A DNA stretch of 64,000 nucleotides, taken from NCBI RefSeq assembly GCF_002532045.1, contig NZ_NWTG01000010.1, forward strand, positions 62,001 to 126,000, given 5' to 3'. The stretch comes from Bradyrhizobium sp. C9 (GTDB lineage Bacteria; Pseudomonadota; Alphaproteobacteria; Rhizobiales; Xanthobacteraceae). The position numbers and the translations under genes are program-made. Within the stretch, counting starts at the first letter, position 1, and each line of letters starts with the position of its first letter. The notes beneath the pieces are model-generated. The model ran no database searches and was not told the origin of the DNA. It saw only the letters and a list, made by a program, of their open reading frames with translations. Below are positions 53,057 to 61,720 of this stretch, one piece after another.

Positions 53057-53836
53057 ATGTCCGAATTCAAACAGCTCAGCCGCTCGGTGAAGGGCCTCAC
53101 CGTTCTCGTCACCGGCGCCGCCAGCGGCATGGGCCGTGCCACTGCGCGCGTGTTCGCCGATGAAGGCGCCAATGTCGCGGTCACCGATCTCACCGAAGAA
53201 GGCACGCAAGCGGTGGCGAAGGAGATCGCAGCAAGCGGCGGCTCGGCCAAGGCCTGGACGCTCGACGTCAGCGATCGCGACGCCATTACCAGGGTCGTCA
53301 ACGATGTCGCCGCGCATTTCGGCGGGCTCGACATCATCGTCAACAATGCAGGCATCTCGGTGCGGGTGCCGATCGACGATCCCGGTTATGAAGACGCCTG
53401 GGCCAAGGGCATCGCCGTGATGCTGACGGCGCATCCGCGCATCATCCGTGCCGCACTGCCCTACCTGCGCAAGTCGCGATCGCCGCGCATCGTGAACATC
53501 GCTTCGACCGAAGCGCTGGGTGCGACCGGATTGCACAGCCCCTACTCCGCGGCCAAGGGCGGCGTCACCAGCCTGACCCGCTCGCTCGCGGTGGAACTGG
53601 GGCGCGAAGGCATCACCGTGAACTGCATCTGCCCGGGCCCGATCCGCACGGGGATCACCGATCGCATCTCCGAGGAGCACAAGACGATCTACGCCAAGCG
53701 CCGCACCGCACTTGCGCGCTACGGCGATCCGGAAGAGGTCGCGCACATGACGCTGAGCCTGTGCCTGCCGGCGGCATCGTTCCTGACCGGCGCCGTGATT
53801 CCGGTCGACGGCGGGTTGATGGCGCGGAATGCCTGA
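53057..53836 (+). CDS. SDR family oxidoreductase
   Basis: A 259-residue short-chain dehydrogenase. Cofactor loop TGAASGMGRATARVF, NNAGIS, Ser of NIASTEALGATG, Tyr and Lys of YSAAKGG, and GAVIPVDGGLMARNA at the C-terminus. ATG 53057 has GGGAGG seven bases upstream. The following TauD-type dioxygenase starts about 100 bases downstream in the same direction; they may act in one pathway. Confidence 0.92.
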   Translation: MSEFKQLSRSVKGLTVLVTGAASGMGRATARVFADEGANVAVTDLTEEGTQAVAKEIAASGGSAKAWTLDVSDRDAITRVVNDVAAHFGGLDIIVNNAGISVRVPIDDPGYEDAWAKGIAVMLTAHPRIIRAALPYLRKSRSPRIVNIASTEALGATGLHSPYSAAKGGVTSLTRSLAVELGREGITVNCICPGPIRTGITDRISEEHKTIYAKRRTALARYGDPEEVAHMTLSLCLPAASFLTGAVIPVDGGLMARNA

Positions 53837-53937
53837 CCCGCATCTGGCTGCGAAGCGTTGACAGCGCGTGCGTCGAGAGTAGCCTTTGCGTCAAACGAAG
53901 CGGGACAACCGCCCGCGAGATACGGGGAGATACGCCA

Positions 53938-54825
53938 ATGACGGTCCTGATCCGGCAGCTTCACAAGCATTTCGTCGGCGAGGTCTCCGGCGTCGATCTG
54001 CGCAAGCCGCTGACGAAGCAGGAAGCGATCGACATCGAGGCCGGCATGGACAAATACGCCGTGCTCGTCTTCCACGGCCAGGACATCTCAGACGAACAGC
54101 AGATGGCGTTCGCGCTGAACTTCGGCGAGCGCGAGAACGCGCGCGGCGGCACGGTGACCAAGAAGGAAGACTACCGCCTCTCCTCCGGGCTCAACGATGT
54201 CTCCAATCTAGGCAAGGACGGCAAGCCGCTGCCGAAGGATCACCGCACTCACCTGTTCAACCTCGGCAACTGCCTGTGGCACTCCGACAGCTCGTTCCGG
54301 CCGATCCCGGCGAAGTTCTCGCTGCTCTCGGCGCGCGTGGTCAACCCGAAGGGCGGCAACACGGAGTTCGCCGACATGCGTGCCGCCTATGACGCGCTCG
54401 ACGACGACACCAAGACCGAGATCGACGACATGATCTGCGAGCATTCGCTGATGTATTCGCGCGGCTCGCTCGGCTTCCTCGACTACACCGACGAGGAGAA
54501 GGAGATGTTCAAGCCGGTGCTGCAGCGCCTGGTGCGCACGCATCCGGTACACGGCCGCAAGTCGCTGTATTTGTCCTCGCATGCGGGCGCCATCAGGGGC
54601 ATGAGCATGCCGGAGGCGCGGCTGTTGCTGCGGGATCTCACCGAGCACGCCACGCAGCCGGAATTCGTCTATGTGCACAAATGGACGGTGCATGACCTCG
54701 TGATGTGGGACAACCGCCAGACCGTGCACCGCGTGCGCCGCTACGACCAGTCGCAACCCCGCGACATGCGCCGTGCCACGGTGGCCGGCACCCAGCCGAC
54801 GGTGGCGCAGGAGGCGGCGGAGTAG
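53938..54825 (+). CDS. TauD/TfdA family Fe(II)/2-oxoglutarate dioxygenase
   Basis: A 295-residue dioxygenase. The iron triad is His115-x-Asp117 (LWHSDSSF) and His264 (TVHRVRRY), with the oxoglutarate-binding Arg at about 278-279 (RDMRRATVAG). Such enzymes hydroxylate sulfonates, phenoxyacetates or other acids for cleavage. The N-terminus MTVLIRQLHKHFVGEVSGVDL is closer to the TfdA branch. Substrate unproven. GGGGAGA precedes the ATG. Confidence 0.93.
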   Translation: MTVLIRQLHKHFVGEVSGVDLRKPLTKQEAIDIEAGMDKYAVLVFHGQDISDEQQMAFALNFGERENARGGTVTKKEDYRLSSGLNDVSNLGKDGKPLPKDHRTHLFNLGNCLWHSDSSFRPIPAKFSLLSARVVNPKGGNTEFADMRAAYDALDDDTKTEIDDMICEHSLMYSRGSLGFLDYTDEEKEMFKPVLQRLVRTHPVHGRKSLYLSSHAGAIRGMSMPEARLLLRDLTEHATQPEFVYVHKWTVHDLVMWDNRQTVHRVRRYDQSQPRDMRRATVAGTQPTVAQEAAE

Positions 54826-54868
54826 CGCGGGCACAATAATAGCCGTCGTAGCGCGGCCAACCCACCGC

Positions 54869-55055
54869 CGTCGTCCCGGGCAAGCCAACGGGTCGCGCGA
54901 ACGCGCGCCCGATGACAGGCTCCGCGCGACCCGCGACCCATAACCACAGGGCGTCGTCGTTGCGCGACGCTGTGGCCCCAGTTCGCTCCATCCGCACGTG
55001 CGATGGTTATGGGTCCCTGCTCCCGTGCGCAATTGCGCACTAGGCAGGGACGACA
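54869..55055. repeat. Composite repeat block between convergent genes
   Basis: The block begins GTCGTCCCGGGCAAG and ends GCAGGGACGAC. Inside, CCCATAACCACAG is answered by GGTTATGGGTCCCTG in inverse orientation, and GCGTCGTCGTTGCGCGACGC is a local hairpin. The CATAACCAC / GTGGTTATG core recurs at 56811. It fills the space between the TauD-type gene and yqgE. Confidence 0.7.
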
Positions 55056-55071
55056 CTGTGGGTGTGTGGCG

Positions 55072-55761
55072 CTACGCGTGCCCGGCGTCGTTCGACAGCA
55101 TGCCGGCCTCGATGCCGATCTTGCGCAGGGCGCGCGCGTATTTCTCGTCGACGTCGGTGCCGAAGATCAGCTCCGGATCAGCGTCGCAATGCAGCCAGCC
55201 ATTGTGCTGAATCTCGTTCTCGAGCTGACCCGGCGCCCAGCCAGCGTAACCCAGCGCGAGGATCGCGTGCTTGGGGCCTGAGCCCTTGGCGATCGCCTTG
55301 AGGATGTCCACCGTCGCGGTGAGCGAGATACCGTCGTCGATGTTAAGCGTCGCGTCCTGAATGTAGAAGTCGCTGGAATGCAGCACGAAGCCGCGGCCGG
55401 TATCGACCGGGCCGCCCTTCATCACCTTCATCATCTCGGCATTCTCGGGCAGCGTGATCTGGTCCGACTTTTCGATGATGTCGAGCTGCACCAGCAGCCC
55501 CGGGAAATCGATGCTGCCGGCCGGGCGGTTGACGATGATGCCCATCGCGCCCTCCGAGGAATGCGCACACATGTAGATCACGGAGCGTTCGAAGCGCGGG
55601 TCGTTCATGACAGGCATCGCGATCAGCATCTGGCCATCGAGATAGCCATCTTCGGTGGCATGGGGACCGACGGCCGGGTTTCTGCCGGCGGCGGCCTTGC
55701 GAGTCTTGCCTGTTTTGCCTTCAGGGCGCATCCACAAAGGCCTTTCCTGCTGATTTGGCAT
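55072..55761 (-). CDS. YqgE/AlgH family protein
   Basis: A 229-residue protein of the UPF0301 (YqgE/AlgH) family, function unestablished. Motifs are DGYLDGQMLIAMPVMNDPRFERSVIYMCAHSSEGAMGIIVNRP, KGGPVDTGRGFVLHSSDF and ALGYAGWAPGQLENEI. ATG 55761 is chosen; a TTG nine codons earlier lies in frame. It diverges from the DsbD-like gene. Confidence 0.92.
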   Translation of the reverse strand: MPNQQERPLWMRPEGKTGKTRKAAAGRNPAVGPHATEDGYLDGQMLIAMPVMNDPRFERSVIYMCAHSSEGAMGIIVNRPAGSIDFPGLLVQLDIIEKSDQITLPENAEMMKVMKGGPVDTGRGFVLHSSDFYIQDATLNIDDGISLTATVDILKAIAKGSGPKHAILALGYAGWAPGQLENEIQHNGWLHCDADPELIFGTDVDEKYARALRKIGIEAGMLSNDAGHA

Positions 55762-55867
55762 CCTGATATTGGGTCGCGGTTCTGTCAATCAACCTTCGGC
55801 CGCCGTGCGGCGATGCATCACAAGCAATTCAATGGTTTGCAACGAAAGTTGCAGGTAAAGACGTCTC

Positions 55868-56704
55868 ATGATCGTCACAGTTCCCATGCGTGCCGCATTT
55901 GCCGTCGCCGCCATATTTTCCGTCGCATCCGTGGCAACGGAAGCCCGCGCCGACGACGCCTCGCCGTGGCAGCAGGACACGCATTCGGCGGTCAGGCTGC
56001 TGGCGGGATCGCGCAGCGGCGCGGTGCTGCTCGGCGGCATTGCCTTCCAGCTGCAAGACGGCTGGAAAACCTACTGGCGCACGCCGGGCGATTCCGGTGT
56101 GCCGCCGCGGTTCGATTTCTCCAAATCTGACAATGTCGATGCGGTCACGGTGATGTGGCCGGCGCCGCGCCAGTTCGACGACGGCGCCGGAGGTACCTCG
56201 CTCGGCTACAAGCACCAGGTGGTGCTGCCGCTGCGCATCGTGGCGAAGAATCCCGACAAGCCGCTGGTGCTGCGCGCCGACATCAACTACGCGGTGTGCG
56301 AGAAGCTGTGCGTGCCGGTGGAGGCGAAGGCCGAGCTGGCATTCGCCAGCGTCGCCTCGACTGAGGACGCCGCGCTGTCCGAAGCGCTCAACGCGGTGCC
56401 GAAGCCCGCCAATATCGGCGACCCTATCCCGTTCACGATCCGCGACGTCAAGCGCGACGGCAACAACGTGCTGGTCGATGTCACCGCGCCTGAGTCCAAG
56501 GACCTCAGCCTGTTCGTCGAGGGGCCGACACCCGACTGGGCGCTGCCGGTACCCAAGCTCGTCGAGCACGCGCCGCCGGGCGTGAAGCGCTTCGCTTTCG
56601 AGCTCGACGGCCTGCCGCCGGGCGCCAAGGCGGACGGCGCTGCGCTGAAGCTGACGCTGGTCGGCGGCGACAAAAGCTACGAATTCAATATCAATTTGAA
56701 CTGA
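55868..56704 (+). CDS. Stand-alone DsbD/ScsB N-terminal domain protein
   Basis: A 278-residue exported protein with a signal peptide (cleaved near ARADD). It matches only the N-terminal periplasmic domain of DsbD/ScsB. The redox pair Cys144-x3-Cys148 lies in YAVCEKLCVP. The transmembrane relay and C-terminal thioredoxin domain are absent, so electrons must come from another protein. It may act in thiol repair or metal tolerance in the periplasm. No CcdA-like gene is adjacent. Confidence 0.88.
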   Translation: MIVTVPMRAAFAVAAIFSVASVATEARADDASPWQQDTHSAVRLLAGSRSGAVLLGGIAFQLQDGWKTYWRTPGDSGVPPRFDFSKSDNVDAVTVMWPAPRQFDDGAGGTSLGYKHQVVLPLRIVAKNPDKPLVLRADINYAVCEKLCVPVEAKAELAFASVASTEDAALSEALNAVPKPANIGDPIPFTIRDVKRDGNNVLVDVTAPESKDLSLFVEGPTPDWALPVPKLVEHAPPGVKRFAFELDGLPPGAKADGAALKLTLVGGDKSYEFNINLN

Positions 56705-56719
56705 CGGCGGCCTCTCCGA

Positions 56720-56841
56720 TCGTCGTCCTGGCGGAAGCCAGGACCCATACCCCGCGGCGGCTATTTGAGGCAGGCTAGGGACACAGCGTGCTCCCAAATA
56801 GACATTTGTGGTTATGGGTCCTGGCTTCCGCCAGGACGACG
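56720..56841. repeat. CGTCGTCCTGGC inverted repeat
   Basis: The left end CGTCGTCCTGGCGGAAGCCAGGAC is itself a hairpin, and the right end GTCCTGGCTTCCGCCAGGACGACG is its inverse. The centre contains GTGGTTATGGGTCC. The arms equal those at 11518-11545. It lies between the DsbD-like and flippase genes, both on the plus strand. Confidence 0.78.
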
Positions 56842-56927
56842 GGAACAGCCCGTCCAACCCAATCTTAACGTTTCGTTGATAGATCGGGGGCCATTGCCGC
56901 CTTGCGGCGCTTTAGGAATTTTCCGCC

Positions 56928-58319
56928 TTGGCTGTGATGGAAACACAACCCGCAACCTCTGCGCCATCGGGCCTGGCCGCACGCCTACGCGGCCTCGCCG
57001 CGCGCCTGCTCGGCGGCACCAAGGAGGCGTCAGTCACCAAGCGCCTCGCGGGCATGATCTTCGTCATCCGCGTCATCAGCGCCGCCATCGCCTATCTCGC
57101 ACAGATCCTGCTCGCGCGCTGGATGAGCGGCTCGGACTACGGCATCTATGTCTATGTCTGGACCTGGGTGTTGCTGCTCGGCAGCACCATGGATTTCGGC
57201 ATCGCGCCGTCCTCGCAGAAGATCATCCCGGAATATCGCGCGCGCGGCGACCTCGCCGCGCTGCGCGGCTTCCTCTCCGGCGGCCGCTGGGTGGTGCTTG
57301 CCGCCTCCAGCACGGTGGCGCTGCTGCTCGCCGGCGTGATCCATTTCGCCTCGCCCTGGATCGATCCGAATGCGGTGGTGCCGCTCTATATCGGCTGCCT
57401 GACATTGCCGCCCTTCGTGGTCGCCAACACCCAGGACGGCATCTCGCGCGCGCATGACTGGATGCAGCTCGGCCTGATGCCGCAGTTCATCGTGCGGCAG
57501 GGACTGATCATCGCGCTGACCGCCGGCGCGCTGGCGCTCGGCTTCAATCTCGGCGCGACGGCGGCAATGATCGCGAGCGCCGCTGCGGTCTATGTCGCGG
57601 CGATCGGCCAGATGATCGTGCTGAACCGCCGCCTCAAGGCCCATCTCGGGGCGGGCGAGAAGACCTACGACGTCCGGGGCTGGTTTGCGATCTCGCTGCC
57701 GATCATGCTGGTCGAGAGCTTCTATCTGCTGCTCGGCTACACCGACGTGCTGATGCTGCAGCAATTCCGCTCGTCCGAGGAAGTCGGCATCTATTTCGCC
57801 GTGGTGAAGACGCTGGCGCTGGTGTCGTTCGTCCACTACGCGATGTCGGCGACGACGGCGCACCGCTTCGCCGAGTACAACGCGCTCGGCGACAAGGAGC
57901 GGCTGTCGGCCTATGTCGCACACGCGATCAGCTGGACGTTCTGGCCCTCGTTGCTCGCGACCATCGCGCTGCTCGCGTTCGGCAAGCCGCTGTTGTGGCT
58001 GTTCGGCCCGAAATTCGTCGACGGCTACAGCATCATGTTCGTCGCCGCGATCGGGCTCGTGGTGCGCTCGGCGATCGGGCCGGTGGAGCGCCTGTTGAAC
58101 ATGCTCGGCCACCAGAGCATCTGCGCCACCGCCTACGCGGTGTCGTTCTTCATGAATGTCGGGCTCTGCATCGCGTTGGTCCCGCGCTACGGCGGCATGG
58201 GCGCCGCCGCCTCGACCTCGCTGTCGCTGACCTTCGAGACGATCCTGCTGTTCTACGTGGTGCGCTCGCGCCTCGGGCTGCACGTGCTGGCGTTCGGGAA
58301 GGCCCGGTCGGGACCGTAG
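56928..58319 (+). CDS. Polysaccharide biosynthesis flippase (Wzx-like)
   Basis: A 463-residue polytopic protein of the MOP flippase superfamily, with about 12-14 hydrophobic helices and features such as MIFVIRVISAAIAYLAQILLARWMSGSDYGIYVYVW. It would flip lipid-linked glycan units for surface polysaccharide. The 38-residue N-terminal tail is hydrophilic. TTG 56928 has AGGAA about ten bases before; an ATG three codons later is the alternative. Glycosyltransferase genes are not adjacent. Confidence 0.9.
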   Translation: MAVMETQPATSAPSGLAARLRGLAARLLGGTKEASVTKRLAGMIFVIRVISAAIAYLAQILLARWMSGSDYGIYVYVWTWVLLLGSTMDFGIAPSSQKIIPEYRARGDLAALRGFLSGGRWVVLAASSTVALLLAGVIHFASPWIDPNAVVPLYIGCLTLPPFVVANTQDGISRAHDWMQLGLMPQFIVRQGLIIALTAGALALGFNLGATAAMIASAAAVYVAAIGQMIVLNRRLKAHLGAGEKTYDVRGWFAISLPIMLVESFYLLLGYTDVLMLQQFRSSEEVGIYFAVVKTLALVSFVHYAMSATTAHRFAEYNALGDKERLSAYVAHAISWTFWPSLLATIALLAFGKPLLWLFGPKFVDGYSIMFVAAIGLVVRSAIGPVERLLNMLGHQSICATAYAVSFFMNVGLCIALVPRYGGMGAAASTSLSLTFETILLFYVVRSRLGLHVLAFGKARSGP

Positions 58320-58352
58320 CTTTCCGCCGGATGCGGTGTATATTTTGCCGTT

Positions 58353-58637
58353 ATGCCCGCCGCCGACCTGAGGGAATTGTTTGATCGCGTACAATCCTGG
58401 CCGAAAGCGGCGCAGGACGAATTGCTGTCACTGGCAAACGCGATCGAAAACGTATTCCAGGCTCACCAGCACGTCGCTTCCGACGATGAGCTGCAGATAA
58501 GCGAGGCTGCGATCACTTCCATCGAAGCCACCCCCGACGCCAGTTCGAGCGCGGATGAGATCGACATCGTGGAGAGCATGCAGCGGCTGGTGGCTGAGAA
58601 GCCAAATCCTCCGCGAGAAGGCAAGTCGGATGCCTAA
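58353..58637 (+). CDS. Small acidic hypothetical protein, antitoxin-like N-terminus
   Basis: A 94-residue acidic protein. The segment ADLRELFDRVQSWPKAAQDELLSLANAIEN resembles the N-terminal helix of RelB/ParD-type antitoxins that read LLxRVxTWPxxxQ. The rest is acidic and low in structure. It overlaps the next gene by eight bases (ATG 58630 inside). No toxin fold is evident in the partner. Confidence 0.7.
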   Translation: MPAADLRELFDRVQSWPKAAQDELLSLANAIENVFQAHQHVASDDELQISEAAITSIEATPDASSSADEIDIVESMQRLVAEKPNPPREGKSDA

Positions 58638-58965
58638 CGGTAAGCCAGGCGATCATCCATACACCGATATCGTGTTCGGCAAGGCCGATATCTATTCACC
58701 CATCGCCGCAGCTCTCGTCCGAGAGATTGCAACGCTGGCCGACGACAAGACCCGGCGGGCGCTGGCCGACCTGCTCTATGAGAAGTTCAATCCCTATGAT
58801 CGCCCCGACGTCCCTGCACTGGAGCGCCGGCTCACAGCGCTCCGCGACGATCTCCGAAAAGATGCCTTGGCCGGGGGGTTGAAGTGGACAAGAAATGAGA
58901 CCGTGTTGGTCAGATGCAGAATGCAAAAGCCGGCCCTGATCCAGTCAGGGCCGGCTTTGCTCTAG
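58630..58965 (+). CDS. Small hypothetical protein overlapping a terminator
   Basis: A 111-residue protein beginning MPNGKPGDHPYTDIVFGKADIYSPIAAALVREI, then helices rich in Arg/Asp. It overlaps the upstream gene by eight bases, so translation is probably coupled. The last about 12 codons run through the terminator hairpin at 58926-58958, so the C-terminal end is unusual. No family with known function is recognised. Confidence 0.7.
   Translation: MPNGKPGDHPYTDIVFGKADIYSPIAAALVREIATLADDKTRRALADLLYEKFNPYDRPDVPALERRLTALRDDLRKDALAGGLKWTRNETVLVRCRMQKPALIQSGPALL
58926..58958. terminator. Terminator hairpin inside the 3' end of the small gene
   Basis: Arms AAAGCCGGCCCTGA / TCAGGGCCGGCTTT with loop TCCAG. 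On the minus strand it is followed by TTTTGC and serves the 3-hydroxybutyrate dehydrogenase gene; on the plus strand TTTGCTCT is weaker. Confidence 0.88.
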
Positions 58966-58998
58966 TTGACAAATCCTGCAGCAAATCGCGCTGGAAAA

Positions 58999-59787
58999 CT
59001 ACTCCGCGGTCCAGCCGCCGTCGATCGAGAGGTTGGCGCCGGTGATCTGCGCGGCATCGTCGCCGCACAGGAACAGCGCCAGGGCTGCGACCTGCTCCGA
59101 CGTGACGAACTCCTTGGTCGGCTGGGCGGCGAGCAGCACGTCCTTGATGACCTGCTCCTTGGTCATGTTGCGCGCCTTCATCGTCTCCGGAATCTGGTGC
59201 TCGACCAGCGGCGTCCAGACATAGCCCGGGCTGATGCAGTTGCAGGTGATCTTGAACTGCGCGAGCTCGAGCGCCGCGGTCTTGGTGAGGCCGGCGATGC
59301 CGTGCTTGGCCGAGACGTAGGCCGACTTGAACGGCGAAGCGACCAGCGAGTGCGCGGAAGCCGTGTTGATGATGCGGCCCCAGCCGCGCTTCTTCATGCC
59401 GGGCACCGCGGCGCGGATACCGTAGAACGCCGACGACAGATTGATCGCGATGATCGCTTCCCACTTCTCCGGCGGGAATTCCTCGATCGGCGACACGAAC
59501 TGGATGCCGGCATTGTTGACGAGGATGTCGACCGAGCCGAAGGTCTTCTCACCGAGCGCGATCATGTCGGCGATCTCGGCCGGCTTGGTCATGTCAGCCG
59601 GCGAATAGGCCGCCTTGACCTTGAAGTCGGTCTCGATGCCGGAACGCTCCTTCTCGATGTCGGCCGGAACGCCCATGCCGTTGAGCACGATATTGGCGCC
59701 GGCGCCGGCGAAGGCGCGCGCATAAGCCAATCCGATGCCGCTGGTCGAGCCGGTCACAACGGCGGTCTTGCCTGTCAACGTACCCAT
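58999..59787 (-). CDS. bdhA: 3-hydroxybutyrate dehydrogenase
   Basis: A 262-residue SDR that oxidises D-3-hydroxybutyrate to acetoacetate with NAD+, a step of polyhydroxybutyrate breakdown. Cofactor loop TGSTSGIGLAYARAF, NNAGIQFV, Ser144, Tyr157 and Lys161, and the motif HQIPETMKARNMTKEQVIKDVLL, typical of BDH. It follows the patatin gene by 12 bases in the same direction; this pairing is common in alphaproteobacteria. A terminator follows. Confidence 0.93.
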   Translation of the reverse strand: MGTLTGKTAVVTGSTSGIGLAYARAFAGAGANIVLNGMGVPADIEKERSGIETDFKVKAAYSPADMTKPAEIADMIALGEKTFGSVDILVNNAGIQFVSPIEEFPPEKWEAIIAINLSSAFYGIRAAVPGMKKRGWGRIINTASAHSLVASPFKSAYVSAKHGIAGLTKTAALELAQFKITCNCISPGYVWTPLVEHQIPETMKARNMTKEQVIKDVLLAAQPTKEFVTSEQVAALALFLCGDDAAQITGANLSIDGGWTAE

Positions 59788-59799
59788 TGTTCTTCGCTC

Positions 59800-60969
59800 C
59801 TATTTGCTTGCGGGGGGTGTGGGTTCATCCCCCGTGAGGTCGTAAGTCACCATGGTTTCCCCGGACTGCGGCCGTTCTAGCCATTCTTTGTGACGCATCG
59901 ACAAATGCACGTCGCGGACGCCCGCGCCCCAGTGCTCGACCATCGCAACATGGGAGAAGTCGTAGTCCTTCGACGAGCTCTCGTAGTTCTTGCTCTTGTA
60001 GATCAGGTGAACCACCGTGACGGTGTTCTCCTTCGACGCCTTGCGCAGCAGTTCGACCGACGGATCGTTCTTCAAATAATCGGGCAGCTTGCCGATCAGG
60101 TCGCGCACCGCCATGCGGGCGTTGTGGATCTGCCTGTTCTTGTCGGTGTTCATCCGCGTCCGGCTGGAATAGCGGATGTCCTTTTCGCGCTCGGCGGCCT
60201 CCAGCAGCGTCTCGGGCACCGGCCCGCGCGCGCTGAACAGGTCGACCTGGAAGATCAGGAGGTCGCGGCTGGTCTCCTCGTCGAGCACGAAGTCGAGCGG
60301 GGTGTTGGAGGCGATGCCGCCGTCCCAGTAATGCTCGCCCTCGATCACGACGGCGGGAAAGCCCGGCGGCAGCGCGCCCGAGGCCATGATGTGCTCGGGA
60401 CCGATCTTCTTGCCGAGCTTCTTGAACTCGTAATTGTCGAAATAGCGGAAGTTGCCCGAGGTGACGCCGACCGCACCGACCGACAGCCGCGTCTTCAGAT
60501 CGTTGATGCGATCGAAGTCGACCAGCCGCTCCAGCGTCTTCTTCAGCGGCGCGGTATCGTAATAGCTCAGCGATTGCGAACTGCCGGGCGGCCACAACGG
60601 CGCCGGCGGAATCCGCGGCGTGAAGAAGCCGGGCACGCCGAAAGTTGCGATGATGGCGGCGCTGGTCTCGTTGAAAAGCGAGCGAGCGCGCTCATGTTTC
60701 GAAACCGGATTCCACGGCACCGGCGCCGACACCATCTCCCAGAATTCCTTCAGCCGCGGCACCCGCTTGTCCGGCTCGTTGCCGGCGATGATCGCGGCAT
60801 TGATGGCGCCGATCGAGATGCCGGCGATCCATTCCGGCTCGAAGCCCGCATGACAGAGCGCCTGGAAGGCGCCGGCCTGATAGGAGCCGAGCGCACCGCC
60901 GCCCTGAAGAACCAGCACACGCTGCGCTTGCGCCGGCGTCGAGCCGGGCGCGGAATCCGAAGTATCCAT
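59800..60969 (-). CDS. Patatin-like phospholipase with DUF3734 C-terminus
   Basis: A 389-residue hydrolase. Oxyanion loop GGGALG (23-28), nucleophile GISIG with Ser52, and Asp216 of the DGG motif complete the Ser-Asp dyad. Residues after about 290 (RMNTDKNRQIHNARMAVRDLIGKLP to HKEWLERP) correspond to the DUF3734 part. It probably cleaves acyl esters at the membrane or on PHB granules; the adjacency with bdhA suggests a link to storage polymer. ATG 60969. Confidence 0.93.
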   Translation of the reverse strand: MDTSDSAPGSTPAQAQRVLVLQGGGALGSYQAGAFQALCHAGFEPEWIAGISIGAINAAIIAGNEPDKRVPRLKEFWEMVSAPVPWNPVSKHERARSLFNETSAAIIATFGVPGFFTPRIPPAPLWPPGSSQSLSYYDTAPLKKTLERLVDFDRINDLKTRLSVGAVGVTSGNFRYFDNYEFKKLGKKIGPEHIMASGALPPGFPAVVIEGEHYWDGGIASNTPLDFVLDEETSRDLLIFQVDLFSARGPVPETLLEAAEREKDIRYSSRTRMNTDKNRQIHNARMAVRDLIGKLPDYLKNDPSVELLRKASKENTVTVVHLIYKSKNYESSSKDYDFSHVAMVEHWGAGVRDVHLSMRHKEWLERPQSGETMVTYDLTGDEPTPPASK

Positions 60970-61076
60970 TCGTAACCGTTCGGTTCGAAATGACTTGAGG
61001 GCGCACCGTGGCGGCTGTTCGCAGCCGCGTCAATCAACGAGATACGGAGCGGGAGTTCACGCGGAATTTATCGCGA

Positions 61077-61574
61077 TCAGGTTGCCGCCAAAATGAGCGT
61101 CCAGAACACCTTGTATTTGGTATTCGGAGCGTAGACGGCTGCGATGCCCATTTTTGTGACACCGCTCTTGAGCATGTTGGCCTTGTGCGGCGGTGAATCG
61201 CGCCAGCCCGAAAACGCTTCCGCGAGCGTGTGATAGCCCGCCGAGATGTTCTCGACGGCGATGGTTGCCGGGTAGCCGCCGGCCTCCAGCCGCTTGCCGA
61301 GCGGCGCCTTCACGTCGTGGTCCATCTTGTTGCGGGCGGCCATCGCCTGCGACTGCTGCTCGGCGAGCCTGGTCAGGTCGGGATCGACCACGACGGTGCC
61401 GAGGCCATTGTTCTGGCGATACTGCGAAAACATGATCGCGGCGGCCTGGCTGTCCAGCACGGCGCCGGGCTGCGCCATGTTGAGATACATGGCCGGTTCT
61501 TCCGGGATTTTGGTCTCTGTGCCGCAGCCGGCAAGCACCAGAAGCCCGAACAGGGCGACCGTCGTCCGTTTCAC
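61077..61574 (-). CDS. CAP/SCP-domain lipoprotein
   Basis: A 165-residue lipoprotein. Lipobox LVLAGC (Cys17 after cleavage), then a CAP domain with the pattern MDHDV, ENISAGYHTL and WRDSPPHKANML, containing the conserved His and Glu cluster. CAP proteins are found in envelope and extracellular settings; enzymatic function is unproven. Monocistronic between the patatin gene and the cys cluster. Confidence 0.88.
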   Translation of the reverse strand: MKRTTVALFGLLVLAGCGTETKIPEEPAMYLNMAQPGAVLDSQAAAIMFSQYRQNNGLGTVVVDPDLTRLAEQQSQAMAARNKMDHDVKAPLGKRLEAGGYPATIAVENISAGYHTLAEAFSGWRDSPPHKANMLKSGVTKMGIAAVYAPNTKYKVFWTLILAAT

Positions 61575-61720
61575 TACTGAAAACCCCCAAGGTTGGCCCG
61601 CCGTTGTTGCATACCAACCGTGGCTGAATGGTGAACAGGGGCTAACTTTCGGCCATCAATAGCCACCGATCTCCGGGCTACGAGACTTTTCGGGGGGAGG
61701 TTTGAAGCAGCGGTTGGGCG

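Noticed and set aside
58353..58965. Classic type II toxin-antitoxin pair
   Set aside because: Only the antitoxin-like helix is suggestive; the partner does not look like RelE, ParE, PIN or other known toxins.
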